Source: an uncultured Lachnospiraceae bacterium
Lineage (GTDB): Bacteria > Bacillota > Clostridia > Lachnospirales > Lachnospiraceae
DNA length: 22,116 nucleotides
NCBI GenBank assembly: GCA_910586315.1
Contig: CAJUIP010000046.1
Coordinates: 1-22,116, forward strand
Direction of reading: 5' to 3'
Shown here: piece after piece, positions 12,648-20,329 of the stretch
Layout of the letters: every line of letters starts with the position of its first letter
Position numbering within the stretch: the first letter of the stretch is position 1
Notes under the pieces: model-generated
The model's input: the letters and a program-made list of their open reading frames with translations, nothing else
Told to the model about the DNA's origin: nothing
The model's database searches: none
Made by a program: the position numbers and the translations under genes

Positions 12648-14927
12648 ATGGCAAGGGTGAATCACAAACTCGTGAAGCAGCGCCTCAATGAGAAGCGCAG
12701 CAAAATTACAGACCGCCAGTTCTTCTCGTCCCGCATTTTAGCGGGGCATTTTGAGGATCTGGCGGCAGCGCAGACGCGGCGGTACCACTATAACCGCCGT
12801 GTGCGCGTTAATCTCTACTGGAAGCCGAAGGATCCGTTCCTGGCGGCAACGGATAATATGTACATCCGTATCAATTCGGGGAACCCGATGGTCACAAAGG
12901 TAAGGGGGCGGGAGAACCGCTACCAGATTGTGTGCGGCATGTTCGCACATGAATTGGGGCATGTCCTCTATACCGATTTTCTTGCCGCCCAGACCCATAC
13001 CAATTATCTCGGAAGATACAAATGGTATCCCTATCCGCCGGCTCTGAAGACATCTGCGGATGCGGGAAACGAAAGGGCGTTCTGGGAATATGTCAAAATG
13101 GATCCTAAAAATCTGGAGGCAGTGCAGTTCATCGCACACCAGATCTCAAATGTCATTGAAGACGGGTACATTGAAAACCGTGTCCTGACGAACTTTCCGG
13201 GGACGATTGGATATGGCCTGGAAGAACTGCGGAAACAGCATTTTGCATCTATTCCCACAGTGACGCAGCTGATTGAGCAGGAGGATGACGGCAGCAGGCA
13301 TATTTTTGAAAGTATCCTGCAGGTATTGCTGTCCTATGCCAAATTCGGTGAGATCAAGTATGGCGATGAGCCTCTTACCGATGAACGGATCCAGACGGTA
13401 TTCAGACTGATTCCTGACATTGACGGCGCACTGATGAACAAATCAGGGAAAGAAAGGTTAAGCGTTGTCAATCTGACCCTGGTACGCTGCTGGGAATACA
13501 TTGAAGAATTCTGCGAAATCTGCAAAAAGCGTCAGGAGGATGCCGCCGCGGCAGGCGCTTCGGCAGGCATTGGTGAAACAATCGCTGAAGTGCTGAAGGC
13601 AATTGCAGGCGGGTCTGAGATGGGCGAAGGAAGCAGCACGCCGGTACCGGAGGCTTCTGGAGATTCTGAAGCTTCGGCAACGGCAGGTGCGCGGGCAAAA
13701 ACGCAGGAGGATGCTGAGGAAAGCAGCGAAGAGGAAGAACCGAAAGAGGAGGATGGAGATTCTTCCCAGACTGAGATGGAAAATGAAGAAAATCCATCTG
13801 AGTCTGGAGAAACGAAACCTGAAACTCCGGAGGAATCTGAAGGCAGCTTTAATGGCTCCGGTACAAATTCCGGGAAACAGGAAACAACGGAAAATGAAGG
13901 CGGCAGAATCCCCTATCAGCAGACGGAGTCTCTTTCCGAACCGCTCGGAGGGACCACCGAAAAGAATGAGTCCTATGAACGGGAGCAGTATGACCGTGCC
14001 GCCGCCGATATTGAGCGTATGCTGGATAAGATGGCGGAAAGGGCGGCCTGCGAGCAGCTGGAAAATGAGCGCATCCAGGAACTGAATGATGTAGCACAGA
14101 ACATTTCCTATGGAAATATCCACGCCGGCGTCAGCATCCGGATCAACCGTATCTCCAGTGTGGATGAGGAATTGACGGAGCAGTACGATATGATATCGGC
14201 GCCGCTCATCAATATCTCGCGCCAACTGCAGAAAAGCCTGGTCAAGCAGCTCAAGGAAAACCGCCGGGGAGGAAAACAGACCGGTTTGATTATGGGAAGG
14301 CGCCTGGATGCGCACGCCCTGTGCCGGAACGACGGCAAGGTGTTTTATAAGAACAGCCTGCCAAATGAAATCCCAGAGCTGGCAGTGGGACTGCTGCTGG
14401 ATGAATCGGGTTCCATGTGTTCCTGTGACCGCTGTACTTATGCAAGGGCGTCCGCAATTATTCTGTATGACTTTTGCCAGAGCCTTGACATCCCGGTAAT
14501 GGTTTACGGCCATTCCACAGGGTATGACACGGTGGAGTTGTATTCTTATGCGGAATTTGAGAGCTTCGACCATGACGATAAATACCGGATGATGGATATC
14601 AGCGCACGCGGAAGTAACCGGGACGGCGCAGCCCTGCGTTTTGTGGCTGAACAGCTTTCCAAACGGCCGGAAGCAGTGAAAATACTGATACTGGTTTCGG
14701 ATGGACAGCCCGCAGACTCCGGATACGGCGGCTCTGCAGCGGAAGAAGATCTCCGGGGTATCAAGCAGGAGTACCAGCGGAAAGGTATTCTGTTTGTCGC
14801 AGCTGCCATCGGCAGCGATAAGGCAAATATCGAACGGATTTACGGGGATTCCTTTTTGGACATCACCGACTTGAATCAACTGCCCACGAAGCTGACCAAT
14901 GTGGTCAAGCGTCATATACGGGTATAA
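12648..14927 (+). CDS. Metallopeptidase-like and von Willebrand A domain protein
   Basis: A 759-residue partner of the ATPase. Residues 1-290 contain FAHELGHVLYTD (HELGH at 101-105), the HExxH zinc-site pattern, followed by SNVIEDGYIENR (Glu171/Asp172/Glu176), where a third ligand would be expected. Residues about 295-445 are a low-complexity linker rich in Glu, Ser and Gly, surely disordered. The C-terminal 190 residues are a VWA domain: VGLLLDESGSM (MIDAS D585, S587, S589), ARGSNRDGAAL (the second MIDAS loop) and LVSDGQPAD (D685). It ends in a basic tail. The overall plan resembles CobT/ViaA-type partners but with an apparently intact metallopeptidase signature. Ribosome-binding site AAAGGAGG is at 12627-12634. 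Whether it cleaves protein is unknown. A hairpin follows at 14946. Confidence 0.88.
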   Translation: MARVNHKLVKQRLNEKRSKITDRQFFSSRILAGHFEDLAAAQTRRYHYNRRVRVNLYWKPKDPFLAATDNMYIRINSGNPMVTKVRGRENRYQIVCGMFAHELGHVLYTDFLAAQTHTNYLGRYKWYPYPPALKTSADAGNERAFWEYVKMDPKNLEAVQFIAHQISNVIEDGYIENRVLTNFPGTIGYGLEELRKQHFASIPTVTQLIEQEDDGSRHIFESILQVLLSYAKFGEIKYGDEPLTDERIQTVFRLIPDIDGALMNKSGKERLSVVNLTLVRCWEYIEEFCEICKKRQEDAAAAGASAGIGETIAEVLKAIAGGSEMGEGSSTPVPEASGDSEASATAGARAKTQEDAEESSEEEEPKEEDGDSSQTEMENEENPSESGETKPETPEESEGSFNGSGTNSGKQETTENEGGRIPYQQTESLSEPLGGTTEKNESYEREQYDRAAADIERMLDKMAERAACEQLENERIQELNDVAQNISYGNIHAGVSIRINRISSVDEELTEQYDMISAPLINISRQLQKSLVKQLKENRRGGKQTGLIMGRRLDAHALCRNDGKVFYKNSLPNEIPELAVGLLLDESGSMCSCDRCTYARASAIILYDFCQSLDIPVMVYGHSTGYDTVELYSYAEFESFDHDDKYRMMDISARGSNRDGAALRFVAEQLSKRPEAVKILILVSDGQPADSGYGGSAAEEDLRGIKQEYQRKGILFVAAAIGSDKANIERIYGDSFLDITDLNQLPTKLTNVVKRHIRV

Positions 14928-14945
14928 CAACATCAAAACTATATA

Positions 14946-14988
14946 ACAGAGATGGGCAGCTGAGTGTACGGTTGCCCATCTCTGTCTT
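14946..14988 (+). terminator. Hairpin after the AAA+/VWA operon
   Basis: Arms ACAGAGATGGGCA (14946-14958) and TGCCCATCTCTGT (14973-14985) pair perfectly over 13 bp, followed only by CTTTA. The stem is strong but the T tract is weak, so termination is probably partial. The next ribosome-binding site starts about five bases later. Confidence 0.65.
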
Positions 14989-15006
14989 TAAGAAAGGAAA
15001 ATGGAG

Positions 15007-16128
15007 ATGCATTTCAGAACATTGGCGACGGTACATTCCCCTATTGCGATAGAGGAGGATAAAGCAAAGGATTTGGAGATTGCGGCTGCACTTGCAGAAC
15101 TAAAAGCAAGAAAAGACGCAGCAAAGGATACTATCATGATTGGCTTTTACATGGAGGAATTAAACAATCTTCGTTCTTCATTTGCAAGAGCGGTGAACCG
15201 TGAAATTGCTGAGATTATGGATTATTATTCTGCAAATCCGGTAAATCCGGAATATCTGTCTTTTGAAGATTACACGGAGGATTTGCGCAAAGAGTATGAT
15301 GCAACAGCAGATTGTATCAGGCTTCCGCAAGGAAAGATTGTTGAAGCGAACAGATATCCCTTATGGGGACGTTTTGTAATTCGGGACAGCAAAGTATTTC
15401 AGAGGGAGGCCGGTCCATTGAAGCATGAAAAACGAACGAAAAAAGCTAAGCGTATGAAGGCGTTGCCGGATTATCCCAGAAAAAAGCTGTATGCCAGCTT
15501 TAATGATTATGCGGAAAACGAGCGCGGATTTTCATATGATGAGGAACATAAAGGCTATGGCTATATTTGCAATCCTAATGTTATGTGGGATTGGTATCAA
15601 ATCGGCGGCAGATGGCCCGAAATGTTTTTGGTCAAAGATTCGTGTACGGAATATTCTGTTGGCGAACGCAGCTGGTGCAATGAGGATGACAAATCCGTTG
15701 CGCCCGAAGGATATATCTGGGTATGCGCTGCTAAGAAAAAGGATATTGAGTGGCAGGCAATGCGTGAGTGGCGTGAGAAAAAAGCCAGGAAGCGTTTTTC
15801 AAAATTGGAGAAGATGTTTGCCACCGGCCAGTTGGAGGAAGATTTCAGAGGAGCCATAACGCCTCAAGGCGTTTCCTATTACGGAGAAATGGTGTACTTC
15901 AAGGGTGAGACGGTTGAGGATTATCTGAAACGGCATGACATCCTTGATAATCGAAAATATCCGGTATATGTCCACGATATCGTAGATGTAGACGATTGGT
16001 TCAGCAGAGATGATTTTAATTGGACAAATAACGGTGCTGTTCCTGTTGACTGGGCAGAACGCATAGACGGGTACATAGATGACTTGGAGGATGAAGATGT
16101 TCTCGTAGGCGTGGACTATCACATTTAA
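15007..16128 (+). CDS. Large hypothetical protein with NPN-WDWY-IGGRW motif
   Basis: A 373-residue protein. An ATG at 15001 is in frame, but AAAGGA at 14993-14998 gives a proper 8-base spacer only to 15007. Residues 15-75 are helical (EEDKAKDLEIAAALAELKARK...). A basic region (KHEKRTKKAKRMK, about 139-151) precedes the most striking segment, NPNVMWDWYQIGGRW at about 189-203, a signature I associate with uncharacterised phage and mobile-element proteins. A second helical region (EWQAMREWREKKARKRFSKLEKMF) and an acidic C-terminus follow (IDDLEDEDVLVGVDYHI). No enzyme motif is evident. Codon use here is more AT-rich than in the AAA+/VWA genes. It starts a group of four unknown proteins leading to the methyltransferase. 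Confidence 0.76.
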   Translation: MHFRTLATVHSPIAIEEDKAKDLEIAAALAELKARKDAAKDTIMIGFYMEELNNLRSSFARAVNREIAEIMDYYSANPVNPEYLSFEDYTEDLRKEYDATADCIRLPQGKIVEANRYPLWGRFVIRDSKVFQREAGPLKHEKRTKKAKRMKALPDYPRKKLYASFNDYAENERGFSYDEEHKGYGYICNPNVMWDWYQIGGRWPEMFLVKDSCTEYSVGERSWCNEDDKSVAPEGYIWVCAAKKKDIEWQAMREWREKKARKRFSKLEKMFATGQLEEDFRGAITPQGVSYYGEMVYFKGETVEDYLKRHDILDNRKYPVYVHDIVDVDDWFSRDDFNWTNNGAVPVDWAERIDGYIDDLEDEDVLVGVDYHI

Positions 16129-16141
16129 GGGAGGGATCAAA

Positions 16142-16600
16142 ATGATTATAAATGAATCGAATGTTGAAAAGAAACCGGAAAGCATTTGTAGCTTTTCTTT
16201 GCAGGTAACTCCGAAGAAGGACTCCGAAATAACGGAATCTTCACCGGAAAGTGCATCGACGGGAATGAATTTGAGAGAAATTTGGATTCATGAGGATGCG
16301 ATTTCGGAGATCCTTTGGCAGCGTTGGATAGCCTGTTATATGCTTTATGATTGGAATTTTCATCATGCAGAAACGTCTTACTGTAATAATAAGTGTATGT
16401 GGACGGATCGGGTGTATAACCGGTTGGAAGGTACGGCTATAGAGGAGGATGAATCTTTGGAAGAGCTTATGACGGATACCTTCAATCAGATTCTGGCAGA
16501 AGATGTGGAAGATTTCATTCAAACGCATATGCGTGTATGGAAATGTGACCGAACAAGGGTTGAACTTCAGGTCGCAAAGGCGATGACATGGATCTTTTAA
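16142..16600 (+). CDS. Hypothetical protein (152 aa)
   Basis: Begins MIINESNVEKKPESIC, with AAGGGAGG at 16128-16135 as ribosome-binding site, 13 bases after the stop of the previous gene. The first 40 residues are polar and Ser/Glu-rich, likely disordered. The rest is helical and aromatic-rich (ISEILWQRWIACYMLYDWNFHHAETSYC and DRVYNRLEGTAIEEDESLEELMTDTFNQIL), ending TRVELQVAKAMTWIF. Nothing is recognised. It is separated from the next gene by a perfect 10-bp hairpin without a T run. Confidence 0.7.
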   Translation: MIINESNVEKKPESICSFSLQVTPKKDSEITESSPESASTGMNLREIWIHEDAISEILWQRWIACYMLYDWNFHHAETSYCNNKCMWTDRVYNRLEGTAIEEDESLEELMTDTFNQILAEDVEDFIQTHMRVWKCDRTRVELQVAKAMTWIF

Positions 16601-16616
16601 AGTAAAATGAAGACGT

Positions 16617-16641
16617 TTCCCCCTGTCTTGTACAGGGGGAA
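16617..16641. other. Perfect hairpin without a T tract
   Basis: Arms TTCCCCCTGT (16617-16626) and ACAGGGGGAA (16632-16641) with a CTTGT loop; followed by CACAGAAAATGG, so not a standard terminator. It lies ten bases before the ribosome-binding site of the gene at 16664 and could act in RNA processing or stability. Confidence 0.6.
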
Positions 16642-16663
16642 CACAGAAAATGGAGGAATCAAT

Positions 16664-17632
16664 ATGATTATAAATCGAATTGGCGCTGAATTTGAGTATG
16701 AAGGCGCTACTTATGTAATCGGCGCATCCATTGTGGGTACGCCTGAAAGTGAATACGAGGGTTTGTATGGAAGCATTACGGAAATCCGTGACGGTGAAGA
16801 TAAAGAAACGGAAAATGAAACACCGGATATTTATTGTTCCTTTGAAGCGCCGGTACTTCCCTGCGAGGCAAAAGAGTTGGAAAAAAGATTTTCAGAGTTG
16901 TATCAGGAACCGAAGACCATTGACGATATTGCTCTGGATTTGGTTATCATGGCGCCGGAAATGATCTGCCTGCTTGAAGATTTAAAGGAATGCCGCCATC
17001 ATCCGATGGTGTATATCCTGGCAGAAGACTGGGCGGTAGACGGTGAACACGGCAATTCTTCTGACATCTACACAGACTATAATGATGCCAAAAGGCTGCT
17101 GGTTCAAAAATTGGGAGAGGAAATGGACAATGGCTGTATTCCGAACTGGAACTACCGTGAAGGATTTATTGCAGATTCTACGCCGGATTCCTATGAATGC
17201 TATCTCGATGGAGAATACTGTGAAAATCATTATTCCATTTCCATTGTGGCCCAGAAACTCTGCGCATCTGAAAGGTTTGTAAGGGAGCTTTCTGAGATTC
17301 ATAAAGCGACCTGTCAGCTTGAGGATTTTGCTTCTCAAGTGTCAGACTGGGATGAAATCGCGCAGCTTACGGATGAACAATACGAAAGGATGATTCATGA
17401 TCCGCGTTTTCCGGAAAGGCTTCAAAATGCACTTGGAAAGAATGACTATTACTGGGAATCTTACTGGGAGACAGTTTCTGAGGTGGCACACGAATTGGTA
17501 AAGGAGTATTTAGAAAAACCAGACTGCTATACGCCGGAGACAGAGAATCCCTATCCTCTCTGTGTTGGAAATGGCACAGAAAGATGCAGGAAGTGCTGCC
17601 TTTGGACAGATTTACAGCCTGACATGGGGTAG
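16664..17632 (+). CDS. Hypothetical protein (322 aa)
   Basis: Begins MIINRIGAEFEYEGATYVIG; GGAGG at 16652-16656 selects this ATG and excludes an in-frame start at 16607 that would read through the hairpin. The N-terminal 70 residues form a small beta domain with GAEFEYEGATYVIGASIVGTPESEYEGLYG, in the style of mobile-element accessory proteins. The middle has an acidic alpha/beta segment (AEDWAVDGEHGNSSDIYTDYNDAKRLL) and a long helical part (ASERFVRELSEIHKATCQLEDF). The C-terminus carries a cysteine cluster (CVGNGTERCRKCCLW), a possible metal site. Function unknown. The next gene begins 13 bases after the stop. Confidence 0.74.
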   Translation: MIINRIGAEFEYEGATYVIGASIVGTPESEYEGLYGSITEIRDGEDKETENETPDIYCSFEAPVLPCEAKELEKRFSELYQEPKTIDDIALDLVIMAPEMICLLEDLKECRHHPMVYILAEDWAVDGEHGNSSDIYTDYNDAKRLLVQKLGEEMDNGCIPNWNYREGFIADSTPDSYECYLDGEYCENHYSISIVAQKLCASERFVRELSEIHKATCQLEDFASQVSDWDEIAQLTDEQYERMIHDPRFPERLQNALGKNDYYWESYWETVSEVAHELVKEYLEKPDCYTPETENPYPLCVGNGTERCRKCCLWTDLQPDMG

Positions 17633-17644
17633 GAGGATAATTGT

Positions 17645-18187
17645 ATGAGTTATAAAACTCAGGATCAGGAGACCATCCTGCTCAGAGATGAACTTTCAAA
17701 GCTCTTAACAACCCTGAAGCATAACCGGGAGAATGTTCCCCTTGACATACTGAAAACAAGGTACAAAAAAGGCTATGACACGTTATGCGAAAGAATCAGG
17801 CATTCTGCATCGAATTATGCGAAGCATATAGTGCTTTGCGGTATCCGTATTCATGAGGATTATCTTGATGAGGCAGCCGATGTCATCAATGGGACGATTG
17901 AGAGCTGCGGTATTTTAAAGCAGCTTTCCAAAGCAGCTTTTTCCCATCAGGACATAAATGAATTTGATTCCCTTGCCGGGACGCTTCGGGAGAAGGTACT
18001 TGCCGATCTGGGGTCTTTCTATAGGAAGCACCTGGGACTATATATCACACCGGAATGTCTGGAAGATCCAGAGCTAAAACCGCTCATTTACTGTGTGGCA
18101 AATGACTGTGTCTTGCAGGATGGGCAATGGATTCCGCTGGAACTTTACGAATCCGGCTCTGCGTGCCTGCAGGAGAAATGCGTATAA
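17645..18187 (+). CDS. Hypothetical mostly helical protein (180 aa)
   Basis: Starts MSYKTQDQETILLRDELSKLLTTLKHNRE, with AGGAGG at 17631-17636 as ribosome-binding site. The protein is helical and charged (LKTRYKKGYDTLCERIRHSASNYAKHIVLCG; DEAADVINGTIESCGILKQLSKAAF) with a C-terminal part rich in Leu, Cys and Glu (LYITPECLEDPELKPLIYCVANDCVLQDGQWI). No recognised family. It sits between a protein with a cysteine cluster and the methyltransferase gene, 32 bases before the latter, and is probably co-transcribed with it. Confidence 0.7.
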   Translation: MSYKTQDQETILLRDELSKLLTTLKHNRENVPLDILKTRYKKGYDTLCERIRHSASNYAKHIVLCGIRIHEDYLDEAADVINGTIESCGILKQLSKAAFSHQDINEFDSLAGTLREKVLADLGSFYRKHLGLYITPECLEDPELKPLIYCVANDCVLQDGQWIPLELYESGSACLQEKCV

Positions 18188-18219
18188 CTGTCACAATAAA
18201 AACATGAGGAGGTGGTATT

Positions 18220-19149
18220 ATGCCTGAAAAAAACGAATCAAGACCGCTGACCAGCATCGTCTCCTATCCGGAACGCGGCGAAGGCGGTAATAATCGGTAC
18301 CGCGGGAATTGTTCCCCGAAGCTGGTCGAGGATCTGATTGGATTCTTCCGCCCGCAGGAAATCTGCGACTATATGTGCGGGAGCGGGACAACGAAAGCTG
18401 CAGCGGACAAGCTTGGCATTGGCAGTCATCTGTACGATCTGCACAGCGGATTTGATATTATGAACTGTGAGATACCGGAGCGGCCGGAATTTATCTTCTG
18501 GCATCCGCCATACTGGGATATCGTGACCTATTCAGATGTCATGTATAGCGCATCGGAAGTCCAGAACCAGTATGGGTATGATCCAAAGCAATTTGACCTG
18601 TCCCGTATACCGGACTGGAACCGCTTTGTCGAGGCAATGAACTATGCGATGATGAAGCAGTACACTTCCCTGGAAAAAGGCGGACGTATGGCTGTTTTGA
18701 TGGGTGACATCAAGAAAAAAGGGCAGTTCTACAGTATGCTGGCTGAGATTATAAAGCCAGGGACACTGGAAAATATTATTATCAAGGCTCAGCACAATTG
18801 CTTTTCGGATAAGACCAGGTACAGCGGTTCTTTCATCCCGATTCTGCACGAATATGTGATGATTGTCCGAAAAGACAATGCACTCATCTGCCCGGTTCTT
18901 ATTTCGGAGAAAAAGCAGATTGATATCCGCGATATTCCGGGGGCAACCTGGCGTGATGTGGTGGCGGCTGTCCTGGAGCAATGTAAGGAGCCAGTAACGC
19001 TCACATTTCTTTACGAGCAGATAGAACCTCACAAGAAGGCTCAGGCAAACAAGTGGTGGAAAGAAAAAATCCGCCAGACATTGCAGTATCATCCGGAGCA
19101 TTTCCAGCATATGGACAGAGGCCTCTGGAAGCTGCGTACAAAAAAATAA
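18220..19149 (+). CDS. Orphan DNA methyltransferase with winged-helix tail
   Basis: A 309-residue AdoMet-dependent DNA methylase of the amino (N6-adenine or N4-cytosine) type. GNCSPKLVEDLIGFF (29-43) looks like motif X, DYMCGSGTTKAAADKLG (50-66) is the AdoMet-binding motif I, and FWHPPYWD (93-100) is catalytic motif IV, with His in place of the usual Asp/Asn/Ser before PPY. A target-recognition part follows (YDPKQFDLSRIPDWNRF). The last 70 residues (WRDVVAAVLEQCKEPVTLTFLYEQIEPH...ANKWWKEKIRQTLQYHP...RGLWKL) resemble a winged-helix domain seen beside restriction-modification enzymes. No restriction endonuclease gene is adjacent, so its likely role is self-marking of element DNA. Ribosome-binding site GAGGAGG is at 18206-18212. 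Confidence 0.86.
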   Translation: MPEKNESRPLTSIVSYPERGEGGNNRYRGNCSPKLVEDLIGFFRPQEICDYMCGSGTTKAAADKLGIGSHLYDLHSGFDIMNCEIPERPEFIFWHPPYWDIVTYSDVMYSASEVQNQYGYDPKQFDLSRIPDWNRFVEAMNYAMMKQYTSLEKGGRMAVLMGDIKKKGQFYSMLAEIIKPGTLENIIIKAQHNCFSDKTRYSGSFIPILHEYVMIVRKDNALICPVLISEKKQIDIRDIPGATWRDVVAAVLEQCKEPVTLTFLYEQIEPHKKAQANKWWKEKIRQTLQYHPEHFQHMDRGLWKLRTKK

Positions 19150-19161
19150 AAGAAGGAGAAA

Positions 19162-19548
19162 ATGAGTATGAAGGTAAAGCGTATTTATTATAATGATGAC
19201 GATATCCTGATTCCCGGACATCTCATCATAAGAAAATTCAGAAAACCTGTGTTTTATCCGTTTGGGAATAAATGTGGGTTTAGCTGTGAAACCATACACA
19301 ATGAAGAATTGCTTGTCGAATACAGTAGAGAGGCATACAGGCGGTTCTATAAGGATACATATCCGGAAGGGACGCGAGTTCTGCTGGTTGAAATGGGAAA
19401 CGATCCGCGTCCGGTTCCGGCTATGACAAAAGGAACCGTAGATTGTGTTGACGATGCTCCTACAATTCATTGTAAGTTCGACAACGGAAGATGCCTTGGT
19501 ATCATTCCCGGTGTGGATGCGTTCCGCAAAATTTCAAAAGATATTTGA
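19162..19548 (+). CDS. DUF4314-domain protein
   Basis: A 128-residue protein. Residues about 58-128 match the DUF4314 pattern: YPEGTRVLLVEMGNDPRPVP, MTKGTVDCVDDAPTIHCKFDNGRCLGIIPGVDAFRKI. This is a small SH3-like beta domain (Y-P-x-G-T-R-V, G-T-V-x-x-V-D-D, D-N-G-x-x-L, G-V-D-x-x-R-K-I) frequent in Clostridia conjugative elements next to YodL proteins. The first 57 residues are an extra segment with FRKPVFYPFGNKCGFSC. The ATG at 19162 is chosen with AAGGAG at 19153-19158; an ATG two codons later is also in frame. It is followed by a terminator and so closes this operon. Confidence 0.82.
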   Translation: MSMKVKRIYYNDDDILIPGHLIIRKFRKPVFYPFGNKCGFSCETIHNEELLVEYSREAYRRFYKDTYPEGTRVLLVEMGNDPRPVPAMTKGTVDCVDDAPTIHCKFDNGRCLGIIPGVDAFRKISKDI

Positions 19549-19571
19549 TTATCACAGTTTTTTCAAACGAG

Positions 19572-19599
19572 GGGATGTCGCTTTTGCGGCATCCCTTTT
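19572..19599 (+). terminator. Terminator after the DUF4314 gene
   Basis: GGGATGTCGC (19572-19581), a TTTT loop, GCGGCATCCC (19586-19595) and TTTT: a 10-bp stem with one G-T wobble. It separates the core operon from the AbiE module downstream. Confidence 0.85.
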
Positions 19600-19663
19600 G
19601 TCGTTCCAAGGAAGTGATTTGTATTATTTTTGTGAATTCGGGTACACTAAAGCCAAAAAGGTG

Positions 19664-19692
19664 TTTACATTCTCTCGTTAAATGAGTATAAT
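19664..19692 (+). promoter_or_regulatory. Promoter of the AbiE toxin-antitoxin operon
   Basis: TTTACA (19664-19669), a 17-base spacer and TATAAT (19687-19692), giving a leader of about 35 bases before the antitoxin start. AbiEi antitoxins usually repress their own promoter; no clear inverted repeat stands out here. Confidence 0.7.
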
Positions 19693-19732
19693 ATAAAGAA
19701 GGAATGTAGAGCGATGTGAGGAGGCGGTGTTT

Positions 19733-20329
19733 ATGGATGAAATTTATAATAAGATTGAGTCGATAGCAGCCGAAAACAACGGTTTTGTGAAAACATCGCA
19801 AATCGAAGCTGCCGGGATTAGTCGTACTGCCATTAAAAAATATGTGGACAGCGGCTTGCTTGAACGGATCCGCAAAGGTATATATGCTCCGGCGGACAGT
19901 GATATTGACGAATTTGCATTGCTTCAGGTACAGTGCTCCAGCCTTGTTTTTTCATATGGTACAGCTCTTTATGTCTGGGGATTGACGGATATTATCCCAC
20001 ATACCTTCGATATCTCAGTCCCACAGGGAGAAAATATTTCAAGATTGCTTCGAGATAATCAAAAAATAAAGGCTCATTATGTTATGAAGGGTTTCTACGA
20101 TCTCGGCATAACGGAAACGCAGTCTCCACAGGGAGCGTTTATCCGGCTGTATGACAAAGAGCGCTGCCTTTGCGATCTGATCAAAGACAGGAACCAAATT
20201 GAAAAGCAGCTGTATGTCCAGGCAATCAAGGATTATTTCAAAAGCCGGCCGGATGTCCGTAAATTGCTGAAGTACGGAAAAGCCTTCGGAATTGAAGAAA
20301 AAATAAGGACTTACATGGAGGTATTGTAA
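19733..20329 (+). CDS. abiEi: AbiEi-family antitoxin
   Basis: A 198-residue antitoxin of the type IV AbiE system. The N-terminal winged helix is clear: IESIAAENNGFVKTSQIEAAGISRTAIKKYVDSGLLERIRKGIYAPAD (residues 7-56). The C-terminal domain follows: FSYGTALYVWGLTDIIPHTFDISVPQG and YDKERCLCDLIKDRNQIEKQLYVQAIKDYF, the D-x-x-R-x-x-C-D-L-I signature of these proteins. It binds the operon promoter and counteracts the toxin. The start at 19733 is set by GAGGAGG at 19718-19724, rejecting the GTG at 19727. The stop TAATG shares one base with the toxin's ATG, so translation is coupled. Confidence 0.88.
   Translation: MDEIYNKIESIAAENNGFVKTSQIEAAGISRTAIKKYVDSGLLERIRKGIYAPADSDIDEFALLQVQCSSLVFSYGTALYVWGLTDIIPHTFDISVPQGENISRLLRDNQKIKAHYVMKGFYDLGITETQSPQGAFIRLYDKERCLCDLIKDRNQIEKQLYVQAIKDYFKSRPDVRKLLKYGKAFGIEEKIRTYMEVL

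Noticed and set aside
13458..14936. A 492-residue open frame on the minus strand opposite the VWA gene
   Set aside because: No ribosome-binding site or promoter, low-complexity His/Arg/Leu composition, and it mirrors the codon phase of a gene with clear HELGH and MIDAS motifs. It is a coding shadow.
16142..16684. Similar gene starts (MIIN) at 16142 and 16664 as a sign of duplication
   Set aside because: The similarity stops after four residues; the rest of the two proteins is unrelated.
18532..19470. A 312-residue minus-strand frame opposite the methyltransferase and DUF4314 genes
   Set aside because: It spans two real genes on the other strand and crosses their intergenic gap without any domain or start signal.
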